A stretch of 64,000 nt of DNA from NCBI GenBank assembly GCA_963682175.1, contig OY821775.1:48704053-48768052 (forward strand), in the 5' to 3' direction. The DNA comes from Triglochin maritima (Eukaryota > Streptophyta > Magnoliopsida > Alismatales > Juncaginaceae). Below the pieces are notes generated by a model that saw only the letters and a list, made by a program, of their open reading frames with translations, ran no database searches and was not told where the DNA came from. This document shows positions 1 through 10,809 of the stretch, piece after piece. Position numbers and translations under genes: made by a program. Positions within the stretch are counted from its first letter, which is position 1, and each line of letters begins with the position of its first letter.

Positions 1-108
1 AATCATTTGATTTAGTCATAATGTTTTACGAAGAATGCCTGCATAATATTGCAACCTATCCACATGAACAATAACAAAAGACATCCTGTTCTGCCATCAT
101 TATTTAAT

Positions 109-134
109 TTATATATATATATATATATATATAT
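109..134. repeat. (TA)n microsatellite
   Basis: About 13 TA units, seen directly, inside the presumed intron. Confidence 0.9.
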
Positions 135-284
135 TTCCATTATTTAGGAAATCTAATTCGAAGGTTGCTATTTCCATCATCATTTGCCTGTCTCCAAACT
201 TATACGTTGTCATCACATTTGAAACATATTCATTTGCAAACTTAGTAGGTTTTCATGTTTTCATTTGTATGCCTAAATTATGTC

Positions 285-412
285 AGTGTCGATCATATTA
301 AAACTTTCGGAAGAGGCTCTCTCCCTGAACAGAGTAAGAGGGGATCAGATTTGCAAAATCATATCCCTGTGGTACCGGAGACACCGGCTTTCTTTGACCC
401 TTGACCCACAAT
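285..412 (-). mobile_element. Degenerate Au-like SINE relic
   Basis: The run gaagaggctct, then gggatcagattt, then ccctgtgg and a final tgaccc follows the same order as the two better-preserved Au-like SINEs near 44.8 and 46.6 kb (gaagaggctcc, gggtcggatgt, gaggttgtttcc, tgaccc). It is clearly diverged and no target duplication is visible, so only the 3' half of the element is recognised. Confidence 0.5.
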
Positions 413-719
413 ACAACTATCGTTTACTATTTCACAAGAAATAAGAAATGAAAACAATATTAATGAGTTATTTTTGCTTTTTCTTGTATATTCTTATAAT
501 ATAAGATAGCACAAATATTTGACTATTGGAAATGTACGATTATTTAAAAACCAAAAAACATGTATGATTATGTTATACTTGAAGTGAATTTCTTAAATTC
601 TAAGAACGAATATATCGTCAAGCCTAACGATCCTGCCATTACATTTGTTCACATCGTAAATTTTTTTCCATGCATTTGGCATTTGGGATTAAAGACTTTG
701 TTATTATTTGTCTTTCCAG

Positions 720-1097
720 TTTGAGGATTGCACCTTTGAATGGCTCTACTGGTCCCAAGCTCGGGAACCATACAACTCCAAAACCATTGAATACATAAAA
801 TCCCTGAACGCTGAGGACGACATAGCTCTTCTGAAGTACCATGGATGGGAGCTATCCGTCGAGTGTGCTCGCACCCTCCGCATCTCCACAATGCTTCTAA
901 AGAAGGGAGCCGAAAAAGGACTCACACCATTCGCGATAGGAAACATGATGTGTAGAGAGACTGTAAAGAAGAAATCCGTGATCGAGGAGATAGTAGCCCA
1001 AGCAAAAGACTCCGTTCTCTCGGGCTGCAACGAGGCCACTTTTATGGATGCCGTATCCCAGATCATGGACCGTCATCTCGAAGAGTTGACGATGTAG
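720..1097 (+). CDS. Phosphatidylinositol 4-kinase gamma, C-terminal exon (partial)
   Basis: Last coding exon, 125 residues plus a TAG stop, phase 0 after the acceptor at 717-719. It begins FEDCTFEWLYW, the segment that in plant PI4K-gamma proteins directly follows the lipid-kinase active-site motif (D-H-G-Y). It continues through ECARTLRISTMLLKKGAEKG and GNMMCRE, the conserved helical end of the PI3/PI4-kinase catalytic domain. Plant PI4K-gammas carry N-terminal ubiquitin-like repeats and a kinase-like domain; several members act as protein kinases rather than lipid kinases. The ubiquitin-like repeats and ATP-binding residues are outside the window, so activity cannot be judged. No frameshift or stop interrupts the exon. 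The family call rests on recalled motifs, not a search. Confidence 0.82.
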   Translation, partial: FEDCTFEWLYWSQAREPYNSKTIEYIKSLNAEDDIALLKYHGWELSVECARTLRISTMLLKKGAEKGLTPFAIGNMMCRETVKKKSVIEEIVAQAKDSVLSGCNEATFMDAVSQIMDRHLEELTM

Positions 1098-1380
1098 AAT
1101 TGCAGCTTGTTTTGTCTGCAACATGTACATAATATATGAACATAGAACGTAAAGAAGTTGATGTGTTTGTCATGAGTTGAAGGAGGCATGAGTTTTCTCC
1201 TTTGGCTGTGTTTTTGTTTATGTTGATATGTCACAGCTTCTGTAGGGTTATTCTGTAGGGTTAGAAGTGTTGCAGTTGTGTTGCAGCTTGTTCATAGTGT
1301 TGGATGTAATGATGTATTAGACCTCCTATGTACTGTGTAGGGGCCATGTTTGTGTTTCGTTAAATAAATTTGCTATTTTG
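1098..1380 (+). terminator. 3' UTR and poly(A) signal of the PI4K-gamma gene
   Basis: AT- and GT-rich sequence follows the stop. A canonical aataaa lies at 1363-1368, after several TTGTGT/TGTGTT far-upstream-type elements typical of plant 3' ends. The cleavage site would fall about 15-30 bases later. Confidence 0.6.
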
Positions 1381-1951
1381 TAGGTTGTCTTTTGGTTAAC
1401 TTTTTTCTTGCATTTTTCTCTCCTTTTCAATGTAGCCTTTTAGGTAGCATAATCGATTTGATTGAAGTTGGTTTCCCCCACAATAGAAATCAGATGGATT
1501 GGGTGTTTGTTTTTTATAATATGTTAACAGCATTAAACATGAAGTCTGCAATTGTTAAGTAGAAATTGGTTGAATTGGACATGTTTCATTTATTAAGGTG
1601 TTCCATTAATTAGTCCTTAAATCAAGATGATTTCAGACCGTCTTCCTAAAGTTGACATAATTTGCTCTAGTCGTGTTTAAATCTTTTAGGTTCTATCCCA
1701 ATCTAATGATGCAACACTCAACATTGGTGGTAGTTAAGTAGCTTTTCCTTTTGATTATCTTTTTGAAGGAAAAAAAGGTGAGAAGAGTGGGGATTTAAAG
1801 GGTTTGATGTTGTGAGAAATTCAATGATTGTTGGTTTATATATACACGTGTGGAGTGAAAAGGGTTTGCATCTTTGGGGATGCTACACCTCCAGAGTTTG
1901 CATCACATCAAAAACTTTTTATTATGATGAATGAAATTCCAAATTGTCAAC
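1381..1951. other. Intergenic, no gene seen
   Basis: AT-rich spacer between the kinase 3' end and the MULE target duplication. The only open frame of note (from 1828) runs across the MULE boundary and matches nothing I know. Confidence 0.6.
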
Positions 1952-1960
1952 GAAAAATTA
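1952..1960. repeat. Left 9-bp target-site duplication of MULE-1 (GAAAAATTA)
   Basis: GAAAAATTA at 1952-1960 is repeated exactly at 8212-8220. Nine-bp duplications are the hallmark of Mutator-superfamily insertion. Confidence 0.93.
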
Positions 1961-2024
1961 GGGAACTACTAAACGTCGCCAAAAACTACTTAAATTGCCG
2001 CTTGAAATTACCAAATTGCTCTTA
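1961..2024 (+). repeat. MULE-1 left terminal inverted repeat
   Basis: Imperfect inverted partner of 8148-8211. The transposase-side end begins GGGAACTACT in both MULE copies of this window. Confidence 0.9.
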
Positions 2025-2057
2025 ACAATATATTTAATACCCATATCGTCCCGTGTC

Positions 2058-2064
2058 TATAAAT
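2058..2064 (+). promoter_or_regulatory. Candidate TATA box of the MULE-1 transposase gene
   Basis: TATAAAT, 52 bases before the ATG at 2116 and just inside the terminal repeat, the usual position for a MULE promoter. Inferred from sequence and spacing only. Confidence 0.5.
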
Positions 2065-2115
2065 TAGGCCTACGGTCTTGTATATTCATAATTTATCAGT
2101 AAAAACACCACGAAA

Positions 2116-5100
2116 ATGTCTGACGAGGGTGATGCATCTGGTGAGGTAAGTCTGGCGCGGGGCAAATTTTGGGTCGGGCGTCTGCATTAGACGCCTCCCC
2201 CAAGGTGAGGGCGTCTGCGTAGGACGTCCTCCCCTTGGCCGAGGCGTCTAACGCAGACGCCTACGCAATGGGAGATGCGTCTTATGTAGACGTCCTCCCC
2301 TTGGGTAAGGCGTCTGTAGTAGACGCTCTTCCCTAGGGTCAGGCGTCCTACGCAGACGCCTCACCCTCGGGAAGGGCGTTTAACTCAGACGCCCCTCCCA
2401 TGGGGTGGGCGTTTAATACAGACGCCCGGAATTTTTTTGATTTTTTTAATTTCGATTTTTTTTGTAGGTTCTGTTGGAAGATTTCGGTGGTGATGGAGTG
2501 GATTACAGTGAGTTATTTCAAACTACACAAATCTTTGAAACAATCGATGAAGCATGTAAATGGGCCAAACAAGTAGCTATCGGAGCTGGGTTTTTTTTTG
2601 GTCGTGTCTTCGTACAAAACAAGATCAGATAGTCGGATGGATTGTTATTTGAGATGCGACCGGCGAAATCAAATGGAGTCTCGGGATATGGATACTGCAC
2701 TTCGAAGAAACACCAAAAGAAAGGGTTGCGGTTGCCGTTTCTTAATAAAAGTGGTGGAGCGACGAGATCGTGATGGATGGGTTGTGGTTTTTAATAGTGC
2801 TCACGGACATCACAACCACAGACTGACAGTTTATCCAGAGGGTCATCGTCAAATTAGTGGTCTAAGTTCTGGGGCGAAGAAGATTGTTCGTGATATGACT
2901 GAGGCGCAAGCAAAACCACGGAACATCTTGAAGGCATTAAAAGAAAAATTCCCGGAGGACAATCCAAATCAAAGGCATATTTATAATTTCAGAGATTACA
3001 TGAGGAGGACAAAATCTGAACACCGGAATCCCGTCCAGCAGTTTCTCTATCAAGCAGTGCAGTGTGAGTACTTACATTGGATTATGGCGGATCCAGAAAC
3101 TGATGTCGTCACTCACGCTTTTTTGGCACATCCGACGTCAGTCCAGTTGTTGCAGACATATCCTTTCGTTATCTGCATGGATTCGACTTACAAGACGAAC
3201 AAGTATAAGATGCCTTTGTTCGAAATGATTGGGGTCACACCAACAAACATGAATTTCCTTATTGGATATGCGATTTTGATGGATGAAACTTACTCCAGTT
3301 ATCTGTGGGTGATGGAGAAGTTGCGAGATCTGTTATTGGGGATTGTCAGCCCGACTGCAATAATAACAGACCGGGAGTTAGGCCTTATGCGACCAGTGAG
3401 AGAGGTATTTCCTGACTCTGCTCATTTACTCTGCACATGGCACATCAACAAAGACGTATTAAACTACGCATACCACGTATTTGGCAAAAATAAGCAGATG
3501 GCAGAGACTTTGAGGCGTGGAAGATGGAGGAAAATCATGTTTTCTACTTCAGAAGCCGAGTATGATAGAGTTGTGTATGCTCTGAAAGATTTGTATAGAT
3601 CGTGGCCGGCTATCACGGAGTATCTGAACACCACGTGGTTGGTGCATTAAGAAAAGTTTGTGCTGAATTGGACGAACAAAGTCCTTCATTTTGGGAACAC
3701 CACGAATTGTAGGGTCGAAAGTGCTCATTCGGCTCTAAAAGAGTGGATTTCTACATCGACTGCAGCTCTGGACACTCTTTTCGAGCGCGTCAACGCGGCT
3801 ATTGAAATGCAGCTGACGAATATTCGAAACGCTCTTGAAGACTCGAGACGGCGAAATTTGACTAATTTCGGACATGCTCTATATCGTCACATAAATGGTC
3901 GAGTTTCGCATCACTGCTTGCAATTGCTGAATCAGGAGGTGAAAAGAATACAAGAGTTAGATGATGAAGTCGAATATCGTTGTGAGTGCGCTTTTCTGAC
4001 TTCTCATGGGATACCTTGCGCATGTACCATCCGCGGATCTCTTGAATCAGACAACAGAATTTACTTAGAGCAGATTCATTCGTTCTGGAGGACACTTGTC
4101 ATTGGGGAAGGAGCCGGGAACGCAGAGTTTGTGTCTCAGGCAGCTCAAGACGCCGAACATTTTCGCAGCCTGGTTGATGAGATTGCAGGAAGTGACCCCA
4201 CCGTAATTCGATCTGTCTCTCAGGTTTTATTCGAGCAGCTACACCCCGAACATGCGAATTTGAGAGAGCCTGTATAAAAAACAAAGCTACGAGGTCGACC
4301 AAGGGGAAAGTCGACACGACGGGACCCTAGTGCGTTTGAGTATGCAGAGCGAGGTAGTGGTCGATCTTCAGGTAGTGGGAGTAGAGGTCGTGGTCGTTCT
4401 TCCGGTAGTGGAAGCAAAGGTCGTGGTCGATCTTCTGGTTCTTTGTCTGTGAGGGGAGGATCAGGTATACCATCCCTATATTTATTGTTATTATAATTTT
4501 GTTATTTATTTCAGTAAATATGTATCTTTTGTTATTATATGTAACTGTATTTTTTGTTGATATTGTAGTGACTGGGCGGGCTGACGTAGACGACTTTCCA
4601 TATGCGGATAGGATTCCAGGAATCATTATGCCATTCCTACACCAGTGGAATGATGTACATGCTGATGGAAACTGTGGATTTCGATGTGTTGCCGATGTTT
4701 TTCACGGTGGTGAAGACAATTGGCTACTCGCCCGTCGTTCGATTTCAAATGAGCTAGCTGCGAACCCATCTTTTTATGAGCACGTATACTACGACGGTGT
4801 GGCGCAGGCTCGTCACCGGATTAATTGGGGCGGGGGACCTTGTGGCGAGAATCACTACATGGAGACGTGGACGGACTTGTTTCCCATTGCAAATTTTTAC
4901 AAGTGTGCAGTTATGTTCTTCTCTCTCGGAAATGATGGTTCGTTGTACCCATGTCTTACAGTTCTACCTTGGGAGAGTCCACCTACCGTGACGAGACCGT
5001 GCAGAGAGTTGATTATTGCTCATTTAGGGAGTTACGCTCATTACATTCGTTTGGATTTGAATGAGGGATTCCCCGTACCTTCTATAGCGACTCTGTGGTT

Positions 5101-5188
5101 TCAAGTACGAGATGAGAGTGTTATTGGATGGGAGCTGGAGTACCAAAATAGGATAGCATCTTGGCAACAATTATGTAATATGTTTTGA
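2116..5188 (+). pseudogene. MULE transposase fused to an OTU cysteine protease (three lesions)
   Basis: Three exons: 2116-2145 (MSDEGDASGE), 2468-4464 and 4569-5188. Phases agree only if one T of the T9 run at 2591-2599 is extra; the model is then about 881 aa. Order: FAR1/WRKY-GCM1-type zinc region (~54-130; CGC and HGHHNH ligands), MULE DDE domain (~244-340; CMDSTYKT, ITDRE, LLCTWHI), SWIM-like finger (~515; CEC...PCAC, with Cys where His is usual), a basic GRPRGKS segment with Gly/Ser/Arg repeats, then an OTU domain with DGNC (Cys ~711) and a late AHYIRL histidine. FAR1/MULE proteins are plant transposases; OTU proteases cleave ubiquitin chains. Lesions: T9 frameshift, TAA at 3648-3650 and TAA at 4275-4277. 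The OTU exon itself is intact. Confidence 0.88.
2175..2428. repeat. GC-rich palindromic array in intron 1 of the MULE-1 transposase gene
   Basis: About eight tandem units of ~33 bp. Each is a hairpin of the form GGCGTCT-N5-AGACGCC followed by a second small palindrome such as CCCCTTGGGG or CCCATGGGG. The array fills most of intron 1 (2146-2467). Flanking DNA is AT-rich, so the base composition jumps abruptly. Confidence 0.92.
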
Positions 5189-5445
5189 TATGTTTGTACA
5201 ATTATGTAATATGTTTTGATATGTTTGTACACTATATATTGTTGCTTTATTTGCATTATATATAATAGTACGATACGTTAGCAAACACAAATAAAAATAA
5301 TAAGCGTATGACACATAAGCAAACACAAATACAAATAATAAGCGTACGATATGTTAGCAAACACAAACACAAATACAAATAATAAGCGTATGACAGATAA
5401 ACAAATATAAATGCAAATACTAAGAGTACGGTACAATAGATCAGC
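5189..5445. repeat. Convergent intergenic spacer with short tandem repeats
   Basis: Between the two MULE-1 stop codons. From about 5266 to 5431 the word ttagcaaacacaaata...aataataagcgta recurs several times with variation. No coding potential is visible. Confidence 0.6.
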
Positions 5446-7507
5446 CTACTCATCATCTGAATCATGGTCGGAGATGCCTAACTGAGTATGCCACGAGTGT
5501 ATGATCTCATCCAAATCTCCGCATGCAGCTCTGGCATCGTCTGGCAGCTCATCCCTCATCTGCAAGATTGGGTCTACAGCCCGTATCATCTTACTCATCC
5601 ACTGCACATAACAATAACATTAGCGTACATTAACAAAATATACGGTACAAATAAATATAGATAAAATGAAAAAATTACCAGATCGCCACACGTCCTATCT
5701 GGTGGTCGATCTGCTCTCCGGGAGGCACCACAGACGATGATAGGATGTGAGTAACTACCGAACCAATCAAGATAACGTGCATCACACTCGGAGGGGTCGC
5801 GACTACGTCTGAAGTTGCCAAGGAACAGTCGGCATGATCTCGGAAATGTCCGCCAAGTCGATTCCGCTGTAGAAGCGGGGAACCTGACGTCGTACGTCGC
5901 TGCTGTCGCAGACCGCACCGCATGCTCTGGTGTCGGGATGTCAACCGCGATCACCTGAACATATCCTAACTGACGCAAGACCCGATCGGGCATATAAGGC
6001 TCTATGATATCCCGATAACGAATAAGACTCATCAATAAAGTCCTCGGGACATCCGCTGCTGGGTCAGGACCATAGGGTAACCACTCCACCTAAAGTTTAA
6101 CACATTAATAATAATACATCTTAAAATTAAATAAATGGTGTAAAGTTTGATACCTCTGATGCAGTCATCTGATCTAGCTGTCCGCGGATGGAACGCAATC
6201 GTCCATCGCTCTTGTCCTCGCTCCGGACGGCCCACATACCCGAACGTGGATGACCCTCGTCGATAATCTTCCGCTCACGATGCGGGCGGAATGCAGGAAA
6301 GTACTCGTATATCCACCCCTGCAGCAGCGTAAGACAACCTGCAATCCCAGAACAATCCGCACGGCTAGCTATCCCAAGCTGACGGTACAGGTATGCCAAC
6401 GTCGCTGACCCCCACGAGTACTCACGAACGGTGTCCGGGTCCCTAGCCTCCAGTAGATCGCGTGGTCTGATCCGACAACCACTCTTGTCGACAAACAAGA
6501 CAGCTCCGAGCATCAAGAATAGGTACGCATTCAACTGTGTATCATCGGCCCGCGGAGGTCGTGCCCGTCTGCATAGGTCCTCAAGGGAGTCGATGCCGAC
6601 ACCACCACCACTCCATAAAGCTGTATCTCTCGCCAGACCATCAGGTGTGACACCAAGCAACTCTGCCACATAACACCTCAGCTCAGACGTCGACCCCTGA
6701 GCACTAACCAGACGACCATCCACAGGAATGCGCAGGATCTGGAAAACATCGTGAAGCATGATCGTCATCTCTCCGAAAGGCATGTGGAAAGTGTTGGTGT
6801 CAGGCTGCCACCGCTCCACAAACGCAGAAATCAAAGGCATGTCGAGATAAGGGAACATGTTGTACGGTAAGTGCCCCAAATGTGTGGCACTAATCTCATC
6901 TCTGATATCAGCACTCAGTGTAGACCGCCAACCCTGTAGTGTTGTACAGGCTCTGTGCCGATTATGACACTTCAGAACCTTCCGATCCTCTCCGTCCCAT
7001 ATCCGTCTAGCGATGTGACCCCAGAAACTAGGAATGACGCTCCCATCTAAAGGACCACCAGGCGTCATACTGCTCACGATCCAAGAATCGTCCTGGACCC
7101 TCTTCTTCTTCTGAGCGCGGGGATCTACAGTGCACGAGCTCGAATCCGCGGTCGTAAACCTCCCACCCCTACCCTTCCGCACCATCAATCCGGCGGAAGT
7201 AGAACTACCCGCTCGACCACGTCCTCTGTTATACTCCCCCTGCCTCTCCACCTCCGGGCGCTCTAACTCATATGGGTCATCATCGTCGCTCCTGTCGTCG
7301 AGACTGTCCACATGCTCATCATCGAAGGAATCATCATCCTCCTCACGACGACGTAATGCCTCTCTCTCCCTCCTGACCGAAGCAGATATCCCCGTCTACG
7401 TGGATGACGCGGTGCTGAATCATCCTCTAAAGAACGGAAGGCGTGTAATGGTATCGACTTGCATTTCCCTCCACTGTGACCCGATGACTATTAATTGAAA
7501 TTTTAAT

Positions 7508-7700
7508 TACAAATTTGTTAAATTTGTTAAACTAAATTATCATATTTATCACAATTGTTAAACTAAATCAAAATTTGTTAAACTAAATTATCACAATTGT
7601 TAAACTAAATCAAAAATTGTTAAACTAAATTAAAACAATTGTTAAACTAAATCAAAAATTGTTAAAACTAAATATCACAAATGTTAAACTTAATAAGAAT
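7508..7700. repeat. AT-rich tandem repeat in PMD intron 1
   Basis: The phrase ttgttaaactaaatta/caaa is repeated about eight times, with a period near 27-31 bp, next to the acceptor of PMD intron 1 (7488-8011). Confidence 0.7.
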
Positions 7701-7776
7701 TTGTTAAATTAAATTTTCAGATTTATCACAATTTATTAAAGTAATTATCAGATTTAATAATTTAAAAAAAAATTGT

Positions 7777-7963
7777 GGAGGCGTCTGCGAGAGACGCCTC
7801 CCGTATGGTGGAGGCGTCTGTCGGAGACGCCTCCTCTTTGGGGGAGACGTCTGCCGAAGACGTCTCCTCCATCGGGAAGACATCTTCCCCAGACGTCTCC
7901 CGCTAGTGAACGGCTTCCGAGGACGCCCGACCCATGCGGGGGCGTCTCCCTCGGACGCCGACC
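7777..7963. repeat. GC-rich palindromic array in intron 1 of the MULE-1 PMD gene
   Basis: Five to six units of ~33 bp built from GGCGTCT...AGACGCC or GACGTCT...AGACGTC, separated by CCTCC...GGAGG stems. It mirrors the array at 2175-2428 at the other end of the element. Confidence 0.9.
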
Positions 7964-8147
7964 ACTTTTTTTAATTTTTTTTTTGAAAACAAATAAATAA
8001 AGTAGGGTTACCGTATACGGGTACACCGGGGGAACTGCTGGCTGCTTGCCTAGCCTCCGAGACATTCCTAATCTTCTGTAGTAGGTATAAGAAGAGAAAG
8101 TTTTGAAAAAAGAGTGAAATTGTGAGATATATACGCAAAAATAGGAT

Positions 8148-8211
8148 GAAGGGCAATTTGGTAATTTTAAGAGGCGATTTAAGTAATTTTGGGACGATGT
8201 TTAGCCGTTCA
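8148..8211 (-). repeat. MULE-1 right terminal inverted repeat
   Basis: Read on the minus strand it begins TGAACGGCTAAACATC and aligns with 1961-2024. The PMD-side end begins TGAAC in both copies. Confidence 0.9.
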
Positions 8212-8220
8212 GAAAAATTA
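8212..8220. repeat. Right 9-bp target-site duplication of MULE-1
   Basis: GAAAAATTA, identical to 1952-1960. Confidence 0.93.
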
Positions 8221-10435
8221 TCCTCGAAATGGTGGGGGAAATGTATCCTGGATTTGTCAACTCGAACGCTTAAACCACACATCAATAGATGATTGTATAT
8301 CATATGAGACTACACTATTATTTGATCATGTAAGAGACGCTTTTGAGCACCTTCAAGGAAGATTATAGTGGTACATGCTAGATAGTAACAGACGATATTG
8401 TACGTCTATTATTAGATATTTTTTCTTGCGTTAGTGCATTCCCACAAGCTACTATAAAGGTAGGTGAGTATGCAAATTCAAGATAATCAATAGAACCCAC
8501 AAGGCAATAATCACTTGTTAGTTGTTACTGCACAAGCCAGTAGTAGGTGAGAAATACTTACATCCCTCTGGTTAAGTACTCAAATCACTTGTTGCTTGGA
8601 GGGAAGGTTAAATTAAAAATCAAAATCATCCATTTGTAGTTGACATCTCAACTATACTTAGTAAGCCTTTTTTGCACTAATACCTTCCTTGACTCAAATA
8701 GCCAAAAATATCCATTGTTATCCACACTTCAATATCCTCGTGAAAAGATTACACATCACATTCCTGTATCTAGAAGGTGGGAGGAAGAAAACAGGACAAG
8801 AATTGGAGGTGGCACATTTGCAGTCGGCAATCACATCTTTGTATTGGAATCATGTTATTCTTGCATTATTTAATGTTGACAATCATTCCAAAGAAAGAAA
8901 TGAAACGTTGAAAAAGTGTGATTCCGTTTCACTTCTAGTCATACATCTCTTTCATATTTGTGACACGGGGATATATTCTGCTAAATAGATGTTGATCTAA
9001 CATTCAATCTGAAAAGGATGATCTGATCAGAATTTTGGTAGATTAGTAGATTGGCCACAAACAAAATATCTGGACATATTCTTCGTTCTATTTTTGTTAG
9101 TTATCAGACTTTTTAGTTCCAAAACCTTTTTCTGTGACCTAATTACATCCATCTAATGGTATGAAAGAATATATAACAAGGAGTATTACACTTTACCACA
9201 AGAGTTCATGTAGTATAGAACATAAAGTATTTGTAATTTTGTATCCAATTAGGCTCCAAAAGGTAAGGTTGTATTCATGATAAAGGTACTATTGCTTTTA
9301 AGGAAATACATTTGAGAATTCAGACATCTTATTTTACGTCAATGTCACAGCTAATTCTATCTTCAACAAGAATTTAAAATCCCAGAAGTTGCTCTGATGA
9401 CCACTGTAGTGTTTCCTCCTTTCCATGCTTCACCAACCAAACAAAAATATCTACAGTTAAAACTTACAAACCTACCCCAATCTTTTCTTCCATAGGAATA
9501 GAAGCACCAACAAGACAAGGCTACCACAGACAAGGGTCCATTATTCATGTGTTGTCTTGTGGAGGGACCCTTTCATGTTGGACTACTATGGTAAAAGGAA
9601 AGTGGCTTAGTTATAATTAATAGATCTAAATAAGAATGTCAGGACCAGCACATGCCCTATCACTACCAGTTACTTGCATGTGCAGCAAAGTTAAATGCAA
9701 GAGGAACTCCTTCAAAAATGGGAACTTGAGATTTTGTGGTTGGTCTCCAACAATTCTACATTGAAAATCAGCAAACATACCTACCCACAAAGTAAGTTGT
9801 AGTGAGAGCACACTACCACCTCACTTGGGTTGAGTACCTTCACACCACACTGCAAAAAACAATGTGCTCAGGAAAAGAAGAGCCTTATGATTGTTAGTAT
9901 ATGTGTTCGGAAGGGTGCCTGAACAGTTTTTTAACTTTTTTTAAATGAAATGCATTTTTTCAATTAGTACATTAGACAATGCTCATATCAACTGGGTATT
10001 GGAGACAATGCATGTAAATCAAACATCTACATGACCAAAATGAACCTGAAATGCATCATTTGAGAAGATGTGGAATCGTAGTTTTGAGTTTTATCATGTT
10101 CGATACAACTTGACATCAATCTTAAGTGTTAAGGGCACTAGGACAATAGAAACATTTGCTGAAGCCTCAAGGAAAATCAAAACCATCACCACAGCACAAC
10201 AGATCTACTCAACTGTCTGTTCAATTGGGATAGGATAAAAACAAACACAATCACTAACCGATGATATGTACAAGTTTAAAATCAATACACAATAACTATA
10301 GAAATATCTCAAAATGGACAATCAATGGCAATTCTCATGAACCATCAAATTATGACCACACATTGCAACACAACTCTTGCAACTTGAAACCACTAACCAT
10401 CAGATTATGACCAAACATTACCAACACAAGCAGTT
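8221..10435. other. Intergenic, no gene seen
   Basis: AT-rich sequence without convincing exons, RNA genes or intact elements. Short open frames near 8640-8990 and 9363-9811 lack recognisable motifs or codon bias. Confidence 0.55.
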
Positions 10436-10655
10436 GAGCACCTCTCGTCTCCAAACGAGACTCTAAAAAACAACCAGCAAACACACAAACCATACAATCC
10501 AAGCATGGGCACTCACAATTTCAATACGGCCCGCCCGTCAGAGCATTTTCTAACTACAAAGATACGATCACACAAAACCAACCCGAGCACCTCTCATCTT
10601 CAAAAGACGCTCTAAAACAACCCAACAAACACACAAACCATACAATTCAAGCAAC
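10436..10655. repeat. Two diverged ~70-bp direct repeats downstream of the NHL gene
   Basis: 10436-10506 and 10585-10655 share gagcacctct, gactctaaaa..caacc and acacacaaaccatacaat. They lie just beyond the 3' side of the minus-strand NHL gene. Confidence 0.7.
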
Positions 10656-10809
10656 CAAACCTCGCAGACAATTTCCAACTAACTACCAAGATATGACGAC
10701 ACACATATCATATCATATACTATATTCACTATATTTTTTTTCTTCCCGTAAAAAAACAAGAATACCTGACCAGTACTGTAACGCAGGTGATATGTTGTAA
10801 CCGACTCGG

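Larger units (their letters stand above)
1..719 (+). other. Intron sequence of the PI4K-gamma gene
   Basis: This stretch precedes a clear 3' splice site (pyrimidine-rich run then cag at 717-719) and holds no exon I can recognise. It is AT-rich, with a TA microsatellite and a degenerate SINE (listed separately). The upstream exons of the kinase must lie before the window. Confidence 0.55.
5446..8065 (-). pseudogene. Plant-mobile-domain (PMD) protein of MULE-1, one frameshift
   Basis: Minus-strand exons: 8065-8012 (starts MSRRLGKQP), 7487-6154, 6089-5679 and 5601-5446 (ends HDSDDE). All junctions are GT-AG. Exons 2 onward agree in phase only if one base is missing near 7390; comparison with MULE-2 shows a 1-bp deletion there (GGATATCTGC versus GGTATTTCTGC). 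The repaired model would be about 651 aa. The PMD (aminotransferase-like) core lies in the second exon: SFWGHIARRIW, HLGHLPYNMFPYLDMPLISA, ERWQPDTNTFHMPFGEM and LHDVFQILRIPVDG. PMD proteins occur in plant genomes both as domesticated MAIN/MAIL1 proteins and inside transposons; their biochemical role is poorly known. The gene converges on the transposase and starts just inside the right terminal repeat. Confidence 0.85.
1961..8211 (+). mobile_element. MULE-1: full-length Mutator-like transposon with transposase-OTU and PMD genes
   Basis: A 6,251-bp element. The left end starts GGGAACTACTAAACGTCGCC and the right end, read inward on the minus strand, starts TGAACGGCTAAACATCGTCC. The two ends stay alignable for about 64 bases (1961-2024 and 8148-8211), sharing ACTTAAAT and AAATTACCAAATTG. 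A perfect 9-bp target duplication flanks them. Inside, transposase-OTU (+) and PMD (-) converge, each starting just inside its terminal repeat and each with a GC-rich palindromic array in intron 1. Intact ends and duplication suggest a fairly recent insertion, but both genes carry disabling mutations, so this copy is presumably non-autonomous now. Confidence 0.93.

Noticed and set aside
1..16. 16-base match (aatcatttgatttagt) to the head region of the SINE near 46684
   Set aside because: The neighbouring bases do not continue the match and the motif is AT-rich, so chance cannot be excluded.
2175..2428. Regularly spaced palindromes resembling a CRISPR array
   Set aside because: The units are contiguous hairpins without unique spacers, in a plant transposon intron, and no cas genes exist nearby.
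8640..8988. Overlapping open frames of 77 and 99 codons
   Set aside because: No recognisable domain and two frames compete over the same AT-rich DNA.
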